Assembly (NCBI RefSeq): GCF_025319965.1
Contig: NZ_CP012549.1
Location: 1,885,754-1,949,753, forward strand
Length of the DNA stretch: 64,000 bases
Source of the DNA: Campylobacter sp. RM16187
GTDB taxonomy: Bacteria > Campylobacterota > Campylobacteria > Campylobacterales > Campylobacteraceae
Direction of reading: 5' to 3'
A program made the position numbers and the translations under genes. This document shows, in pieces, positions 17,867 to 26,501 of the stretch (its first letter is position 1; each line of letters opens with the position of its first letter). A model generated the notes under the pieces. It did no database searches and was not told the DNA's origin. It saw only the letters and a program-made list of their open reading frames with translations.

Positions 17867-18473
17867 TCGCGACGTATAAATTCCATCTACCGTTTTCATG
17901 CGCGATATTTTGAGTCTTGTTAAATCCAGCTTCTTTTAACATATCAAAAAGATCATCAGCCAAACAAACGCGCATGTTTGGTACTATTTTCTCCCAAATT
18001 TTGGCTTTTTCATCTAGCGCCAATTCTGCGAATATATAAAACGAGCCACCATGTTTTAAAACTCTGTATATCTCTTTTAAATTTTGCCTTAAATCAGGCC
18101 AAAAATATATCGTCTCAAAGGCAGTTATAATATCGAATTTACCGTTTTCAAAAGGCAAATTTTCAACCGAGGCCTCCAGTATCTGCATCTTACCATCACT
18201 AACGGCTTCTTGGTTAAATTTCTTACTATATTCTACGCAGTCCTTAGAGTAATCCACACCAAAAACCTGTCCGATTTTTAGTTTGGTTGCGATATTTTTG
18301 AGATTGAGCCCTCCTCCACAACCGACATCAAGCACGCACATATCGTCTTTTATCTCAATCTTAGACAGTGCCCAAATTTCAGCTTTTTTGTGTCCTTTGT
18401 TCATAAGATTTAAAAATAGTCCAGAGAACCTGCCTTCCGGCTTAGAAAATTTTTTAGTTATAAAATCTAGCAT
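17859..18473 (-). CDS. SAM-dependent methyltransferase (class I)
   Basis: A 204-residue cytoplasmic methyltransferase of the UbiE/type-11 group. SAM motif I is VLDVGCGGGLNL, followed by FGVDYSKDCVEYSKKF. ENLPFENGKFDIITAFETIYFWPDL is the typical motif II/III region. The start at 18473 has AAAGGA 5 bases upstream; a more upstream ATG gives 13 extra residues without a ribosome site. The substrate is unknown (small molecule or quinone-like). Confidence 0.85.
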   Translation of the reverse strand: MLDFITKKFSKPEGRFSGLFLNLMNKGHKKAEIWALSKIEIKDDMCVLDVGCGGGLNLKNIATKLKIGQVFGVDYSKDCVEYSKKFNQEAVSDGKMQILEASVENLPFENGKFDIITAFETIYFWPDLRQNLKEIYRVLKHGGSFYIFAELALDEKAKIWEKIVPNMRVCLADDLFDMLKEAGFNKTQNIAHENGRWNLYVAIK

Positions 18474-18572
18474 TAAAGATCCTTTGCTTGGATTATACTT
18501 TTTCGTAACCAAAATTTAAATTAATAGTCTTTATCAACTATATTCAAAATAAAAGTGTATTTATTTTGAAAG

Positions 18573-18594
18573 AAAAGCCAAATATTAGGCTTTT
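18573..18594 (-). terminator. Terminator at the end of thiD
   Basis: A 7-bp stem AAAAGCC / GGCTTTT with an 8-base loop overlaps the last codons of thiD; on the minus strand it is followed by CTTTC and AT-rich DNA. Confidence 0.5.
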
Positions 18595-19322
18595 GCTCCA
18601 TGGTTTAGTAGTTTTCTTGAGCCTAGTTTTGTATCAACTCCACTTATAATAGCATTATAAATATATTCTTTTGCCTTTTTAATAGCATCTTCTATACTAT
18701 TTCCTTGGGCTAAAAGACAAGCCAATGAGCTAGAAAAAGTGCATCCCGCCCCAATAATAACCAAAGGATCGGCTAAAAGGGTCTCAAAACTACTTACACT
18801 TCCGTCTTTGCCATACAGAATATCTATGCTTTTATTATCTAATATATGCTTTTTTACTACGGTATCGCAAGGCAAATTTGAAAAATCACCACCAAAAAGC
18901 ACCTTAGCTTCACGCAAATTCGGAGTTGACACAGTGGCAAATCGCATAAGTTCCTTTAGTTTCTCAATTGCGCTATCCTTAATTAGCCTATGTCCCATCT
19001 TTGATACACATACAGGATCTAAAACTACAGGAGCCTTATTGTGATGTAGAAATTTCTCCACTACATCCATTATCTCTTTATTAAAAAGCATACCGATCTT
19101 AACAGCATCAAAATCAAACTCGGCACTAAGCATATCAAGCTGATCTTTTACAAAATTTGCATCAAGCGAAATTATATTCTTTATCTTATTGGAATTTTCA
19201 GCAGTTAGTGCTGTGATTGCGGTAGCTGAATAGCAACCAAAATGTGAGCAAGCCTTGATATCAGCTTGAATTCCAGCTCCACCATTGCTGCAAGAGCCTG
19301 CGATGATTAAAATTTTTTTCAT
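18585..19322 (-). CDS. thiD: Hydroxymethylpyrimidine/phosphomethylpyrimidine kinase
   Basis: Phosphorylates hydroxymethylpyrimidine (phosphate) in thiamine biosynthesis; ribokinase fold. Family segments: GSCSNGGAGIQADIKACSHFGCYSATAITALTAEN near the N-terminus (shown in part as AGIQADIKA), VVLDPVCVSKMGHRLI, and the anion-hole/catalytic-base region GAGCTFSSSLA, where the usual aspartate of GAGDTFS reads as Cys (GAGCTF). That substitution also occurs in true ThiD kinases, which carry a catalytic Cys there. Length (245 aa) is normal. A TATAAT on the minus strand at 19354-19359 is a likely -10. Confidence 0.9.
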   Translation of the reverse strand: MKKILIIAGSCSNGGAGIQADIKACSHFGCYSATAITALTAENSNKIKNIISLDANFVKDQLDMLSAEFDFDAVKIGMLFNKEIMDVVEKFLHHNKAPVVLDPVCVSKMGHRLIKDSAIEKLKELMRFATVSTPNLREAKVLFGGDFSNLPCDTVVKKHILDNKSIDILYGKDGSVSSFETLLADPLVIIGAGCTFSSSLACLLAQGNSIEDAIKKAKEYIYNAIISGVDTKLGSRKLLNHGAKA

Positions 19323-19445
19323 CTAATACCTTTGGATAGCAAATTAAAATAATATTATATGAATAAAATTTAAAATATATATAAAATCTCAAATATGTCA
19401 AGTTTTATCCGATACATAAATTTTCTATTTAAAAACAATGATAAT

Positions 19446-19643
19446 TCAAAAAATAAAATTATAAATAGAAATTTTAGCACCTTTTTTAGAGTGCGATTTT
19501 TCTTGAAAATACATTAAAAGTACTGATCTATCACTAGCTTTTAGAAAATTTATGAGGCTCTTTTTATAGTCGCTACATCTATTCCAATATGCCAAAGTTG
19601 AATAAGGTATTTGTGTTATTTCACTCACTTCTTTTAAAGTCAT
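19446..19643 (-). CDS. Small helix-turn-helix protein beside the CRISPR array
   Basis: A 65-residue basic protein (MTLKEVSEITQIPYSTLAYW...) whose first 30 residues look like a helix-turn-helix of the MerR or Xre-like kind (LKEVSEITQIPYSTLAYW). It has a very good ribosome site (GGAGG, 11 bases upstream), so I take it as real. Its start lies 40 bases after the terminal repeat of the CRISPR array on the strand on which the array is transcribed, so the pre-crRNA could read into it. I saw no promoter of its own. Role unknown; regulator is an inference. Confidence 0.6.
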   Translation of the reverse strand: MTLKEVSEITQIPYSTLAYWNRCSDYKKSLINFLKASDRSVLLMYFQEKSHSKKGAKISIYNFIF

Positions 19644-19683
19644 GTTTTAATTACCTCCAAATTGTTTTTTATTTTTATCTATT

Positions 19684-20287
19684 CAGTAAAAGCCTAAAAG
19701 GCAAATTCTAACCAAAGTGGCACCAGCTATCAGCCGGACGCAAAAGTGTTTCAAAGCCCAAAAGGCAAATTCTAACTATCGAGCAGTAAGAATGTTTGGC
19801 TGGGTTGCGTGGGTTTCAAAGCCTAAAAGGCAAATTCTAACTATGACACCGCACCTATTGTGTGATTGTATTTTTAGTTTCAAAGCCTAAAAGGCAAATT
19901 CTAACACTTGAATTAGATGAACTAGAGGAAAAACTAGGATAGTTTCAAAGCCTAAAAGGCAAATTCTAACAAACCAGCTATAGCAGTAGCTAGATATAAA
20001 TAGTTTCAAAGCCTAAAAGGCAAATTCTAACTAGTTTAGAATGGTTCGCTAAAGATAAAAGAAAGAAGTTTCAAAGCCTAAAAGGCAAATTCTAACATGC
20101 TGACCCTCAAAAATCTACAGAAGTTTTTAGGTTTCAAAGCCTAAAAGGCAAATTCTAACCCATAAGGTAAAAAAGAAACATCTTTAAATGTTGTAGTTTC
20201 AAAGCCTAAAAGGCAAATTCTAACTATATAAGTTATCATTGTTATAGCCTGGCAACATGTTTCAAAGCCTAAAAGGCAAATTCTAAC
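19684..20287 (-). CRISPR. CRISPR array, 10 repeats (29 bp), 9 spacers
   Basis: Repeats start at 19684 (degenerate), 19748, 19813, 19877, 19942, 20003, 20068, 20131, 20196 and 20259. On the plus strand each begins GTTTCAAAGCC and ends GGCAAATTCTAAC. Spacers are 32-36 bp. Read on the minus strand the repeat starts GTTAGAA, has a GCCT-TTT-AGGC stem-loop and ends TTTGAAAC, as usual for type I repeats. The first repeat on the left has lost its outer bases (four mismatches at 1, 2, 3 and 5) and the next has one change, so the old end is at the left. The leader is on the right beside cas1, and transcription is leftward like the cas genes. Confidence 0.97.
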
Positions 20288-20424
20288 AGCACTCAAATAT
20301 AAAACTGCAAGGCAGTTTGTAGATAAAAGTCTATATGCATTTACCTTATAAATAAATTAAAATTGATATTGCTAAAATACTTAAAGCCCAAAATTACGAG
20401 TATTCAAAAATCTTAAGCAAAGCT
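20288..20424 (-). promoter_or_regulatory. CRISPR leader
   Basis: AT-rich 137-bp stretch between the intact end of the array and the cas1 stop codon. By its place (opposite the degenerate end) it should carry the promoter of the array and the site for new spacer insertion. No conserved box could be confirmed by eye. Confidence 0.7.
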
Positions 20425-21423
20425 TTATTTATATACAAAACCTTCGTATGGTGCATTTTCGCATATACATTTTTTAAGCCGGTTTGCTTCTCTGCGAATA
20501 ATCTGTCTCCATGTAAGCTTTTGCCCTCCTACTTCTATCTGGTCCGTTAGTTTAGATATCATTTTCATCTCTATTTTTTGCACTGCATCATTTGTAAATT
20601 TTATTCTTCCTGCATTAGTCTCAAAATCTTTTGCAGTAATCTCTTTTTTATTCAACATCGAAAATATTAGAGTATCGCCCAGAATAGGTTTAAAAATCTC
20701 AGCCAAATCCAAATGCAAGCTTAAAGAGCGATAGTTTGGCTCGTGCAGAAAGCCGATCCTAGGATCAAGCTCGGTCTTATAAATTTCACTCAAACACACA
20801 TTGTAAATACGCGTATTTACATAACTTATAAAGCTATTTATCTTATCGGCCGGAGGGCGCTTGGAGCGGACTGTAAATTTAAAGCTCTTTTGATTAGATA
20901 TTATTTCATTCCACTCTTCATAATATAACTTTTGAAAAGAACCCTCAACAGCCATTATTTCAGGTATTGTTTTAGCGACTTCAAGTGCTGATATATGGGG
21001 ATTGGTATCAAATTTTACTCCGTGTCTTTTACAGTTAAGTGCATCGTTTAAAATATGAGCTCTTGTTATCTCTCTAGCTATGTAGCTTCTCTTAATTTCA
21101 TCGTCAAAAGATCTTAATTGCTGCAAAAGCACAAATCCGCTTTTATTTACCGAATTTGAAGTATTTGGGAAAAAATTACCACGAAAGCTCTGATAAGGGC
21201 TAAATATATGCAAAAGCACATTATTATCAGCCAAAAATGCCATAGTATAGCTATCCATATCAACTTTTGCCAGTATATAAATTTCATCTACGGCATTAAT
21301 GGGCAAAATTTTAGTCGCTACAACCGACATTTCATCATCATATTTATCAAAATATATATTATTATCCTGTCGTCTTAATCGCCCGGAATTTAAAATAAAG
21401 TGCGCTCTATCGTTCTTTTGCAT
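20425..21423 (-). CDS. cas1: CRISPR-associated integrase Cas1 (type I-B)
   Basis: Metal-dependent integrase that inserts new spacers, working with Cas2. The catalytic residues are visible: Glu160 in EGSFQKLYYEEW, His227 in LHEPNYRSL, and Asp239 in LHLDLAEIFKP. N-terminal beta domain and C-terminal helical domain give 332 residues, the normal length. It is the last cas gene before the leader. It lies after cas2 with an 8-base gap, the reverse of the more usual cas1-cas2 order. Confidence 0.96.
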   Translation of the reverse strand: MQKNDRAHFILNSGRLRRQDNNIYFDKYDDEMSVVATKILPINAVDEIYILAKVDMDSYTMAFLADNNVLLHIFSPYQSFRGNFFPNTSNSVNKSGFVLLQQLRSFDDEIKRSYIAREITRAHILNDALNCKRHGVKFDTNPHISALEVAKTIPEIMAVEGSFQKLYYEEWNEIISNQKSFKFTVRSKRPPADKINSFISYVNTRIYNVCLSEIYKTELDPRIGFLHEPNYRSLSLHLDLAEIFKPILGDTLIFSMLNKKEITAKDFETNAGRIKFTNDAVQKIEMKMISKLTDQIEVGGQKLTWRQIIRREANRLKKCICENAPYEGFVYK

Positions 21424-21431
21424 ATTTTATC

Positions 21432-21710
21432 CTAGCTAAAAAGTGATTGATTTTTATCCTGCCCGATAACTATTCGATCTGAATATTTAAGTGAGTTAAA
21501 TGTATATATTATGATAGAATCAAGCTCTTTTACGCACTCTTTTTGCAAGATTGCAGTTAGCTTCTTAAAATCACTTTGCCTTATCTCGCCTTCAAAAACA
21601 GAAAACTGCACACGCGGAAGATATTTTTCCACTGCTTTTCTTATGCGATTTGCATTGTTTTTCTCTTTAGACTCTACACCCATAATATCGTAAAATAGTA
21701 TTACATACAA
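21432..21710 (-). CDS. cas2: CRISPR-associated protein Cas2
   Basis: Small ferredoxin-fold partner of Cas1 in spacer acquisition. It begins with the family strand YVILFYDIMG with the conserved Asp, and has RIRKAVEKYLPRVQFSVFEGEI in the middle. At 92 aa it has standard length. Gaps of 8 bases to cas4 upstream and cas1 downstream show one transcript. Confidence 0.94.
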   Translation of the reverse strand: MYVILFYDIMGVESKEKNNANRIRKAVEKYLPRVQFSVFEGEIRQSDFKKLTAILQKECVKELDSIIIYTFNSLKYSDRIVIGQDKNQSLFS

Positions 21711-21718
21711 GGCTTATC

Positions 21719-22216
21719 TCACATACAATAATTTCTATATGCGCAATTATCGCATATCTTTTTATACTCAAATTTTGGAGCAGTTGGCATATTTACAAGT
21801 TTTTCTATATCTATTAAAATCTCTTTCATCATATTTAAATTTTCTTCGCTTGCATCCACTAAAAACACGGTTTTACCACTTACTAGTTTGCCTTTTACCT
21901 CTTTTAGTTTTAATCCAATTTTTAAAACATAAAGATAAAACAAAAGCTGCATCTTGCCCGCTTCCGGATTTTTTAAACTCTTTTTGTATTCGGTTACCAA
22001 ATAGTGTCCGCGCTCTTTTGAAAGTTTATCAAATTTTAGATTTGCAAAGGCAAAATCTTGTAAATTCTGCTCTTTTATCTCTGCCATCACTCTGCCTAAA
22101 GCCATATTTTCATCTTCTTGATCTGGATATATATGGTGTGCGTAAAGCCAAGCTTCACGCTTGCAGGTAATATAATAATTGACCAGAGTACCGGCTATTT
22201 GATCCTTGCTAAACAT
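21719..22216 (-). CDS. cas4: CRISPR-associated exonuclease Cas4
   Basis: RecB-like nuclease with an iron-sulfur cluster that trims and selects prespacers by PAM before integration. Cluster cysteines are Cys18 (CKREAW), Cys155, Cys158 and Cys164 (CDNCAYRNYC). The nuclease region holds GHYLVTEYKKS and the QLLFYLYVL helix. At 165 aa it is a typical type I-B Cas4. Its ATG overlaps the cas3 stop (TAATG), implying coupled translation. Confidence 0.95.
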   Translation of the reverse strand: MFSKDQIAGTLVNYYITCKREAWLYAHHIYPDQEDENMALGRVMAEIKEQNLQDFAFANLKFDKLSKERGHYLVTEYKKSLKNPEAGKMQLLFYLYVLKIGLKLKEVKGKLVSGKTVFLVDASEENLNMMKEILIDIEKLVNMPTAPKFEYKKICDNCAYRNYCM

Positions 22217-24471
22217 TACATAAAAGCCTCTTCGATAATAGTTAATTCAGGCAAAAATCCATCTTTTTTGTTATAAAAATCACTTGGAGGTAAAATATAT
22301 CGTCCAAACATCTCTTTTATATTGCATTTTATTCGCAAAATTAAGTTTTCACTAACCGATATAGTATATAATCCCAGATCTTTTTCCAGATCTTTAATAC
22401 GTGCAATAGCTTCAAATTTATCATCGTATGCTTGCAAGATAGTCTCTCTATTTTCTAAAAATTTATTAAACTGCCCCTCTTCTTGCTCTATAAAAAGCGA
22501 CACCTTCCAAGGCTGATTTGGCATAAAATTACAGTTAAATTTTGTAAATAATGTTTGAAAATCCAAATTTTTAGCATAATCTAGCAAATTTATACTAGTA
22601 GTTTCATATTTCGTATTATTAAAATATCCTTCTAAAATATCGTAAATTTGGCTCTCTTTTATATTGTTAGATAAAATTTCTTTCATTTTTTTCTCTTGCA
22701 AATCCGTATTGTGATACGGAAGTGAAATATTATCTAAATAATCAAAAACAATAACGTCCGAGATTTTATTAACCCCCTCTCGATTTACTCTGCCTGCAGT
22801 CTGAATAATAGCACCAAAAGGGGCAAATTCACGAAATCCAACGTCAAAGCTAAGATCAACTCCAGCCTCTATAAGTTGTGTTGAAATCAAAATAATCTTA
22901 TCTTCATCATTGCACAACTTCAATCTAATCTCATTAATCAACTCAATTCTATGAAGCGGAATTTGGTGAGTAGTCAAAAGATAAATATTTGCCTTATTTT
23001 CAATTTCTTTTTTTATCATTTCGTATAGTTTTTTAGCCTTAAAAATAGTATTAACAACACAAAGAACATTTCTATTTTTATTCTTTAAAATTTCATCTTT
23101 TAAATTTTCAAAATCACTCAAATTTGACCTATAAATAAGTTTATATCTATCTTGCTTTTGACTATAAAATTCTGGCACAGAAAGCTCGGTAAAATTTTCA
23201 AGTTCGGCTTGAATATGCGGCATAGTAGCCGACATAATAATAAAGTGAATGTTGTATCTCTTTGCAAACTCATTAAAGGCGATAGAAATCGGCTTTAATA
23301 ATACTCTGGGTATATTTTGTATCTCGTCTATTATTATAACGCTATCCCTAAGTGTTTCAAGCTTTAAATTATCCCTATTGTGATTCGAAAAAAATATATA
23401 AAATAATTGATTAAAAGTAGTCACGATAAAATTTTCTTGCCAGATATCTGCTAAAAATATTTTTTGCGAAAACTGTTCTTTTTCATCTTCCTCGCTATAA
23501 TTTATGGATTTTTGTGTATATTTTGTCAGATGATGGTATTTCAAAACACTATCTTTACCTATCACATTTTCATATACATAATGTGTCTGATCTATTATAG
23601 AAGTAAATGGAATGGCTGTTATTATGCGCCTTTTATTACCTTTTATTTTAGAAATTTCTAAGGCCAAACTAAGAGCTAAAAATGTCTTGCCGATACCGGT
23701 TGGGGCTTTGATTAAAAATTTGTCTTTTTCAGTATTGTTTTTAAAATTTTTAAAGATTACTTCTCTGGCTTTTGTTTTGTAATTATTCGTATCTTTTTTC
23801 TGCTTTTCATTTATTATTTGACTTATTTTATACAAATAAAAATCAATTTTTTCTTTACTTAAAATATCCACATTACTATATGGCTTAGAAAATATAGCTT
23901 CAAATTTATCTGCTAAAATTAATCGTGAATATCGCTTTTTAAAAATAAAAAAGTTGTCTAAATTTTGAAATTGCTTAAAATTTCTTTCTAACGCTAAAAA
24001 ATATTTCATAAAACTACGAATATTAATATTTGCATCTATTTTAGCAATTTTACAAATATCTTGAGATGTCTGAACTTTTTGATTGATGCTATCTTTAAAA
24101 TTAATTACAGATAGATAGCCTTTTATAAATTCTAGAATATCAGGTAGGTCGGAGTGATGCTTTAAAATGCTAAAAAAATTAGCTAAGAAATTTATATTCT
24201 TGTTTTCTTTAACAAAAAAATATATAAAAGCGCTTTCTAGCGTATGTGTTGTCTTTAGCTTCTCTCTTGCCTTTTTAAATTCTTCTTTAGATTCAAAATC
24301 TTTTGTTTCAAGATTAATGTATGTTTGAAATTTATCAGCAAGTTTAGCTATGTCGTGATAAGAACTTGTCTCGATATGATCTAAATCATCGCCAAAACTA
24401 TTATTTATATTGCCAATATGCGAATTATATGGCTTTTTTGGATGAGAATTAAATTGATCGGAAATCTCCAT
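22216..24471 (-). CDS. cas3: CRISPR-associated helicase-nuclease Cas3
   Basis: Degrades target DNA after Cascade recognition. The N-terminal HD nuclease domain carries His18 (NSHIG), His39-Asp40 (YHDIAKLADKFQTY), and later THTLESA and KHHSDL. The superfamily 2 helicase part follows, with Walker A KAPTGIGKT, box II IIIDEIQN, MSATMP, and motif VI QTAGRVNREG. I choose the ATG that shares a base with the cas5 stop (TAATG); an ATG five codons upstream lies within cas5. The resulting 751 residues suit a fused HD-helicase Cas3. Confidence 0.95.
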   Translation of the reverse strand: MEISDQFNSHPKKPYNSHIGNINNSFGDDLDHIETSSYHDIAKLADKFQTYINLETKDFESKEEFKKAREKLKTTHTLESAFIYFFVKENKNINFLANFFSILKHHSDLPDILEFIKGYLSVINFKDSINQKVQTSQDICKIAKIDANINIRSFMKYFLALERNFKQFQNLDNFFIFKKRYSRLILADKFEAIFSKPYSNVDILSKEKIDFYLYKISQIINEKQKKDTNNYKTKAREVIFKNFKNNTEKDKFLIKAPTGIGKTFLALSLALEISKIKGNKRRIITAIPFTSIIDQTHYVYENVIGKDSVLKYHHLTKYTQKSINYSEEDEKEQFSQKIFLADIWQENFIVTTFNQLFYIFFSNHNRDNLKLETLRDSVIIIDEIQNIPRVLLKPISIAFNEFAKRYNIHFIIMSATMPHIQAELENFTELSVPEFYSQKQDRYKLIYRSNLSDFENLKDEILKNKNRNVLCVVNTIFKAKKLYEMIKKEIENKANIYLLTTHQIPLHRIELINEIRLKLCNDEDKIILISTQLIEAGVDLSFDVGFREFAPFGAIIQTAGRVNREGVNKISDVIVFDYLDNISLPYHNTDLQEKKMKEILSNNIKESQIYDILEGYFNNTKYETTSINLLDYAKNLDFQTLFTKFNCNFMPNQPWKVSLFIEQEEGQFNKFLENRETILQAYDDKFEAIARIKDLEKDLGLYTISVSENLILRIKCNIKEMFGRYILPPSDFYNKKDGFLPELTIIEEAFM

Positions 24472-25211
24472 TATACAAATCTGCAATGATAAATTTTATC
24501 GCCACAAGTTATTTTAAAAGCTTCAATATTTTTAGCTCTTATTTTATTGTTAGATAAAATCAAATTTTTACTTGCGATGGGCGATCTGTCGGCATCTAAA
24601 GCAGTAGCAAAACTTAAAGGCGAGTATAAAACACCATCCTCAAAGTCTATATTTTTTATATCGCTTTCCAATAAAAATGAGTCTATGCTGACCTCATCAA
24701 AATATAAATTGTCAAATTTATTTATTTCTAAAAATTCAAAATTGCCGGCAAATTCACTATTGCCAAGATAAAATGAAAATTTACAAATTCTATTTTTAAG
24801 ATTATGAATCGCCTCGGCTTCAAGCTCAAATTCATCAATAAAGATGATATACCCGGGGTTAATCAACAGCTCCCTATTGATCGGTTTTTGAGGAGCTTTT
24901 ATATCCCTAAGTCCATTTGCTATTTTTTCTATATTAAATTTAAGCAAATTATTAATATGAGTTTTTGTATTTTTGGTGTAATCGTTTATATAATTTTGTG
25001 AAAAAGTCTTTTTTGTGATTGAATTGCCTAAAACTACACTGTATTTAAAACCTGAAAACTTACTATTGTTTAAATAATCCTCTACTCCAAGCAAAGCCGC
25101 AAGCATTCCTGAAACAGCTGTCTTTGGCGGAATAGGCAAAGTAATATTTTGACTAATACCCAAGGGGTCTTTGAAGCAAGCAAATTTTCCCCAAACTTTA
25201 AAAGCGAACAT
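24471..25211 (-). CDS. cas5: Cascade subunit Cas5 (type I-B)
   Basis: Binds the 5' handle of the crRNA in Cascade. The N-terminal strand and glycine-rich turn FKVWGKFACFKDPLGISQNITLPIPPKTAVSGMLAALLG (in part) is the Cas5 RAMP signature, close to the Csh-subtype. Length is 246 aa. Both ends are joined to neighbours by TAATG overlaps, with cas7 upstream and cas3 downstream. Confidence 0.94.
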   Translation of the reverse strand: MFAFKVWGKFACFKDPLGISQNITLPIPPKTAVSGMLAALLGVEDYLNNSKFSGFKYSVVLGNSITKKTFSQNYINDYTKNTKTHINNLLKFNIEKIANGLRDIKAPQKPINRELLINPGYIIFIDEFELEAEAIHNLKNRICKFSFYLGNSEFAGNFEFLEINKFDNLYFDEVSIDSFLLESDIKNIDFEDGVLYSPLSFATALDADRSPIASKNLILSNNKIRAKNIEAFKITCGDKIYHCRFV

Positions 25212-26086
25212 TATAATTCTTTAACTTCTAAATTGATGCTTATATTTTTAAAATTATCAATATATTGTTTTGCTGTTTCATCATAAAAAATCACAACTTT
25301 TTCTATCTTTTCACTCATGCTTCTTAGTGAGTTTATTAAATTTGTAAAATTTAATTCACACTCATTAAAACTACGAAGCTGTTGCGAATTTTCATTATCA
25401 ATTCTTACAAGCTCATCAAGTAATCCTATCATATAAGTATCTTTATAAATTACTCTAATAAGCATTCTAGGTTTTTGACCGACCTTACTTCTGGTATTTA
25501 GCAACTTTGTTCCTTGCCACATAGAATCAAGCATATCAGCAACATCATCTTCGCTAGCATTTGATTTTTTAGCATTTATCGAGTTTATAGTGCCATACAT
25601 AGCAAACAATCCGTACGGAATATAATTATCTGTTCTAAAAGTCTTATTTTGGCTATTGTCCTTTCCAAAAGCGCCTGTTCCTTGGGATAAAATAGTCTCG
25701 GTTTCATTTAAAGACTTTGTCCACGAAAACTGCACTGCTCCGATAATTTGGATATTGCTTTTGGGCGCAACTCCACCAAAAAGTCTATTATCTATACAGC
25801 TTAGAAAAACTTCTTTATCATCTTTTAGCTTTAGTGCATTTTTAAGTTCTGCAAATCTAGTCTCCGCAGATTGTACCTGCTCTGCATTATTTACAAAAAT
25901 AGTTCTTTCTTTTCTATTTTGGAGATCATCTCTAATTGTTCTTTTGACCCTGACATCACTTACTACAGCCTTTCTATCGCTTTCATCATATCTTGGCGCA
26001 TTATCATTTAGCATATCACCATTGGGATTTGTCATTTTCGCATCCCACAAAAATAAAATTTCACTATGTTTTGCTAACTCACTCAT
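25211..26086 (-). CDS. cas7: Cascade backbone subunit Cas7 (Csh2, type I-B)
   Basis: Forms the helical backbone of Cascade along the crRNA. Csh2-type features include the N-terminal LFLWDAKMTNPNGD and NAPRYDE, the SDVRVKRTIRDDL helix, and a later LFAMYGTINS. Length (291 aa) is normal. The ribosome site GGAG is 6 bases before the ATG and straddles the end of the preceding small gene. It is coupled to cas5. Confidence 0.95.
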   Translation of the reverse strand: MSELAKHSEILFLWDAKMTNPNGDMLNDNAPRYDESDRKAVVSDVRVKRTIRDDLQNRKERTIFVNNAEQVQSAETRFAELKNALKLKDDKEVFLSCIDNRLFGGVAPKSNIQIIGAVQFSWTKSLNETETILSQGTGAFGKDNSQNKTFRTDNYIPYGLFAMYGTINSINAKKSNASEDDVADMLDSMWQGTKLLNTRSKVGQKPRMLIRVIYKDTYMIGLLDELVRIDNENSQQLRSFNECELNFTNLINSLRSMSEKIEKVVIFYDETAKQYIDNFKNISINLEVKEL

Positions 26087-26087
26087 A

Positions 26088-26501
26088 CTATTCTCCTTTT
26101 TTTATTTCTTTAGCTTCTCTTTTAAATTTTGCGTAATCATTAAAGCCTCTAATAAAGGCATATGAAATCTCTTGTTGAGATATTTTAGTATTTTTATCAT
26201 AATTGAAATGTGTAGTAACAAGCTGGGACAAATTACTATCTTTAAAGTTACCAAGTCTTAACTTTCTTTCAAATTCATTTGCTTTATTAAAAATTTTCTT
26301 TAAATTAACCTCTATTATTTTTTGATTGGAAAGCCATTTTTCAAAAGTCTTATTTCCACTAGAAACTTCCGAATACAAAGAGTTATTGATTATACTTTTA
26401 GAGTAAGCACCTATTAAATAAGCTCCTTTAATTAATCCGTTATCAAAATAATCAGGATGTAGTTCCAATAATTTTTCAAAATATTCAGAAAAAAGTTCCA
26501 T
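26088..26501 (-). CDS. Candidate stand-alone small Cascade subunit (Cas11-like), split from Cas8b
   Basis: A 137-residue helical protein (MELFSEYFEKLLELHPDYFD...) between cas8b and cas7. Its middle (LIKGAYLIGAYSKSIIN...), FERKLRLGNF and the end (ISQQEISYAFIRGFNDYAKFKREAKEI) resemble the C-terminal helical end of Csh1/Cas8b, from which type I-B systems usually make the small subunit by internal initiation. Here it has its own start with AAAGGA 5 bases upstream, overlapping the cas8b 3' end by 17 bases. I infer a gene-split Cas11; homology is judged by eye only. Confidence 0.65.
   Translation of the reverse strand: MELFSEYFEKLLELHPDYFDNGLIKGAYLIGAYSKSIINNSLYSEVSSGNKTFEKWLSNQKIIEVNLKKIFNKANEFERKLRLGNFKDSNLSQLVTTHFNYDKNTKISQQEISYAFIRGFNDYAKFKREAKEIKKGE

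Noticed and set aside
18585..19322. thiD as inactive because GAGD reads GAGC
   Set aside because: A cysteine at this place is found in genuine ThiD kinases, so it is not a sign of decay.
26485..26501. Frameshift or sequencing error joining cas8b and the small subunit
   Set aside because: The small gene has its own well-spaced AAAGGA and ATG, so two genes are the better reading, though an error cannot be fully excluded.
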